The notes beneath the pieces were generated by a model. That model was not told the origin of the DNA, searched no databases, and saw only the letters and a list, made by a program, of their open reading frames with translations. From contig CALVEH010000002.1 of NCBI GenBank assembly GCA_944326545.1, positions 62,001 to 126,000 on the forward strand: 64,000 nucleotides of DNA, given 5' to 3'. The DNA comes from Candidatus Gastranaerophilales bacterium. GTDB lineage: Bacteria; Cyanobacteriota; Vampirovibrionia; Gastranaerophilales; Gastranaerophilaceae. This document shows positions 62,527 to 64,000 of this stretch, piece by piece (the first letter of the stretch is position 1; each line of letters starts with the position of its first letter). A program made the translations under genes and the position numbers.

Positions 62527-62919
62527 TTATTTGCAAATTCTTTCAAATGGCCTTATTTCAACGGAAAAAGTCGAACAACTATCCACTCTGTAAACTAAAA
62601 GTTTAACAGGTCTTTCAATTCTTACAGACTCCATCACCTCAAAAAAAGCTTTAACATCTTTAACTTGAATATCATTAACTTTTAAAATTCTATCGCCAGG
62701 TTCTAATCCTGCATTCATAGCAGGTGTATATTTTAAAACATCAACTATTTTTACCTTTCCCTTATAGTCTTTTACATACAAACCAAAAGGAGATGATGCT
62801 TCGATACTTTCATGCAAAGTATTCTGCTCTTCATAAAAATCACGTATAGCTTTAAAATTGATGTTTAAAATTAGGCATATTACAAGTAATATGCCCAGAA
62901 AAATTTTAATAAGTTCCAT
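62527..62919 (-). CDS. Membrane-anchored PDZ-domain protein
   Basis: 130 residues. An N-terminal helix (IFLGILLVICLILNINF) is followed by a PDZ domain with PFGLYVKD, YTPAMNAGLEPGDRILKVNDI and KAFFEVME. No protease domain is attached. It may recruit a C-terminal peptide in the envelope. It lies 18 bases after glyS and is probably in the same transcript. Confidence 0.78.
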   Translation of the reverse strand: MELIKIFLGILLVICLILNINFKAIRDFYEEQNTLHESIEASSPFGLYVKDYKGKVKIVDVLKYTPAMNAGLEPGDRILKVNDIQVKDVKAFFEVMESVRIERPVKLLVYRVDSCSTFSVEIRPFERICK

Positions 62920-62937
62920 TTACCATAGATAGATTTA

Positions 62938-64000
62938 TTAGATTACAAACTTTGAAAAATCGGCAATTTTGTCGAATTTTCTCTTTAATGAATAAAGAAG
63001 AGCAAGTCTGTTTTCTTTTACTTTTTCATCTTTATCCATTACAAGAACATTTTCAAAGAATTCATCAATACATTTTACTGTTTTGGATAACTCAATGAAG
63101 AGTTCCTTATAATCTAATTTATCCATATCTATAACTGATGTACATTCCCAAAGTTGTGATTCAGAAGCATTATTGAACAATGCCTTATCAGGCAATTGTT
63201 CAGTTTTATAATCTTTCGTAATTCTGATAATTCTGTTTGCAGCTTCATTCAAACTTGCAAACTCTGGGGTTTTAACTTTATCAGCCAAAAATTCAATTTT
63301 ATCAGCAAAATCTTTAAGATTTGATAACACTTCACCATTTGAAATACAAGCATCGACAACATCATGTCTGTATTTTTCTGTATAGAAAATATTCAATCTT
63401 TGTTCAAAGAAGTTTTTAACATCTTCAAATAACACTTTTTTATCCTTTATTTCTACAGGCATAAGTTCTATTGATTTTTCTATAAGAGCTAACAAGTCAA
63501 TATCCAAACCTTTTTGAGTAATTGTTTTTATAATACCCAAAGTTGCACGTCTAACCCCTAACGGATCAGCAGAACCTGTAGGTTTTTTGCCTTCTGCAAA
63601 GACAGCAACAATAGTATCAATCTTATCAGCTATACCAACCAGCTGGCCTTCAATGCCTTCAGCAAGCTCTGAATCTGCACCCAAAGGATAATAATGTTCT
63701 TTTATACCTTTAACGACTTCTGGTTTTTCACCCGCATTAAAAGCATAGTCAGAACCTATGAAACCTTGTAACTCTGTAAATTCAAAAACAAGACTTGTAA
63801 CCAAATCTGCTTTACACAATAAAGCAGTTCTTTTAACAGTATCCATAGGAGCATTAACTCTTTGAGCTAAAAACTCTGCCAACTTAACAATACGGCCTGT
63901 CTTATCATAAACAGATCCCATACCTTTTTGGAAAGTAATTCCTTTTAATTTTTCTACATAGCTATCAAAAGGAACTTTAGTATCTTCGTTAAAGAAGAAA
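62938..64000 (-). CDS. glyS: Glycyl-tRNA synthetase beta subunit, C-terminal part (5' end outside window)
   Basis: The frame stays open to the window edge at 64000, so the N-terminal part is missing. Family marks are FQKGMGSVYDKTGRIVKLAE, LLCKADLVTSLVFEFTELQG, EGIEGQLVGIADKIDTIV, and PTGSADPLGVRRATLGI, ending in a helical anticodon-binding region. It is the tRNA-binding partner of GlyQ in the alpha2beta2 enzyme. Confidence 0.95.
   Translation of the reverse strand, partial: FFFNEDTKVPFDSYVEKLKGITFQKGMGSVYDKTGRIVKLAEFLAQRVNAPMDTVKRTALLCKADLVTSLVFEFTELQGFIGSDYAFNAGEKPEVVKGIKEHYYPLGADSELAEGIEGQLVGIADKIDTIVAVFAEGKKPTGSADPLGVRRATLGIIKTITQKGLDIDLLALIEKSIELMPVEIKDKKVLFEDVKNFFEQRLNIFYTEKYRHDVVDACISNGEVLSNLKDFADKIEFLADKVKTPEFASLNEAANRIIRITKDYKTEQLPDKALFNNASESQLWECTSVIDMDKLDYKELFIELSKTVKCIDEFFENVLVMDKDEKVKENRLALLYSLKRKFDKIADFSKFVI

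Overview
The window is AT-rich (one ordinary line counted, 55321-55380, has 19 G/C in 60 bases), densely coded on both strands, and has no gene-free stretch over 300 bases. It suggests a diderm, anaerobic, fermentative bacterium. The diderm evidence is a beta-barrel autotransporter, an AsmA-family protein and a FliO-like protein. The anaerobic evidence is the [FeFe]-hydrogenase maturation GTPase HydF. The split glycine dehydrogenase (GcvPA), a DapL-like aminotransferase, FolE2, and many TPR and short-tagged hypothetical proteins best fit the non-photosynthetic sister group of cyanobacteria (Vampirovibrionia/Melainabacteria, probably Gastranaerophilales). This placement is inference, because no rRNA gene is present. 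I see no insertion sequence, prophage or CRISPR array.

Layout. 1-4.7 kb: end of a GGDEF protein, a lone TOPRIM protein, a papain-like-fold protein and a protein joining a HExxH metalloprotease-like domain to a subtilisin-like domain. 4.8-10.6 kb: a zinc dehydrogenase, a flippase-like membrane protein, hydF, a small duplicated protein, folE2 and an aminotransferase. 10.7-20.1 kb: a secreted TPR protein, rplU-rpmA, an EF-hand protein, pnp, a membrane-anchored unknown, then pyrH-frr-cdsA-rnc-rpe. 20.2-23.3 kb: an AlgX/AlgJ-like and MBOAT pair for O-acetylating a surface glycan. 23.3-27.0 kb: gcvT-gcvH-gcvPA (gcvPB is not here) and rnhC. 27.1-34 kb: a large AsmA-family protein, a 5'-nucleotidase-like enzyme without a signal peptide, a glycine-zipper protein, and a ribbon-helix-helix regulator with a repeated operator-like octamer. 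34.2-40.1 kb: a uridine-kinase-like gene, then a leftward operon fliO-like, neuB-like, HAD phosphatase, TPR, lysC. 40.2-44.6 kb: an orphan HicB-like protein, glnA and a glutamate synthase small-subunit-type gene (ammonium assimilation), then an ADP-ribosyltransferase-like protein. 44.6-47.1 kb: rpmG, tRNA-Trp, secE, nusG, rplK, rplA with structured leaders. 47.3-53.1 kb: a receiver protein, aroA, a dicarboxylate symporter, a TPR protein, queF and a hypothetical. 53.3-56.6 kb: tig-clpP-clpX. 56.7-64 kb: an autotransporter with Chlamydia Pmp-like GGAI/FxxN repeats, a glgP-type phosphorylase lacking the usual PLP lysine, a PDZ protein and the end of glyS.

The most interesting items are the two-protease fusion, the Pmp-like autotransporter with a recent internal duplication and shifted base composition, the phosphorylase with Lys replaced by Ser, the membrane-tethered ADP-ribosyltransferase-like protein, a possible attenuator before rplU, and the repeated CGAGAGA operator of the RHH gene with a related site 6.5 kb away.
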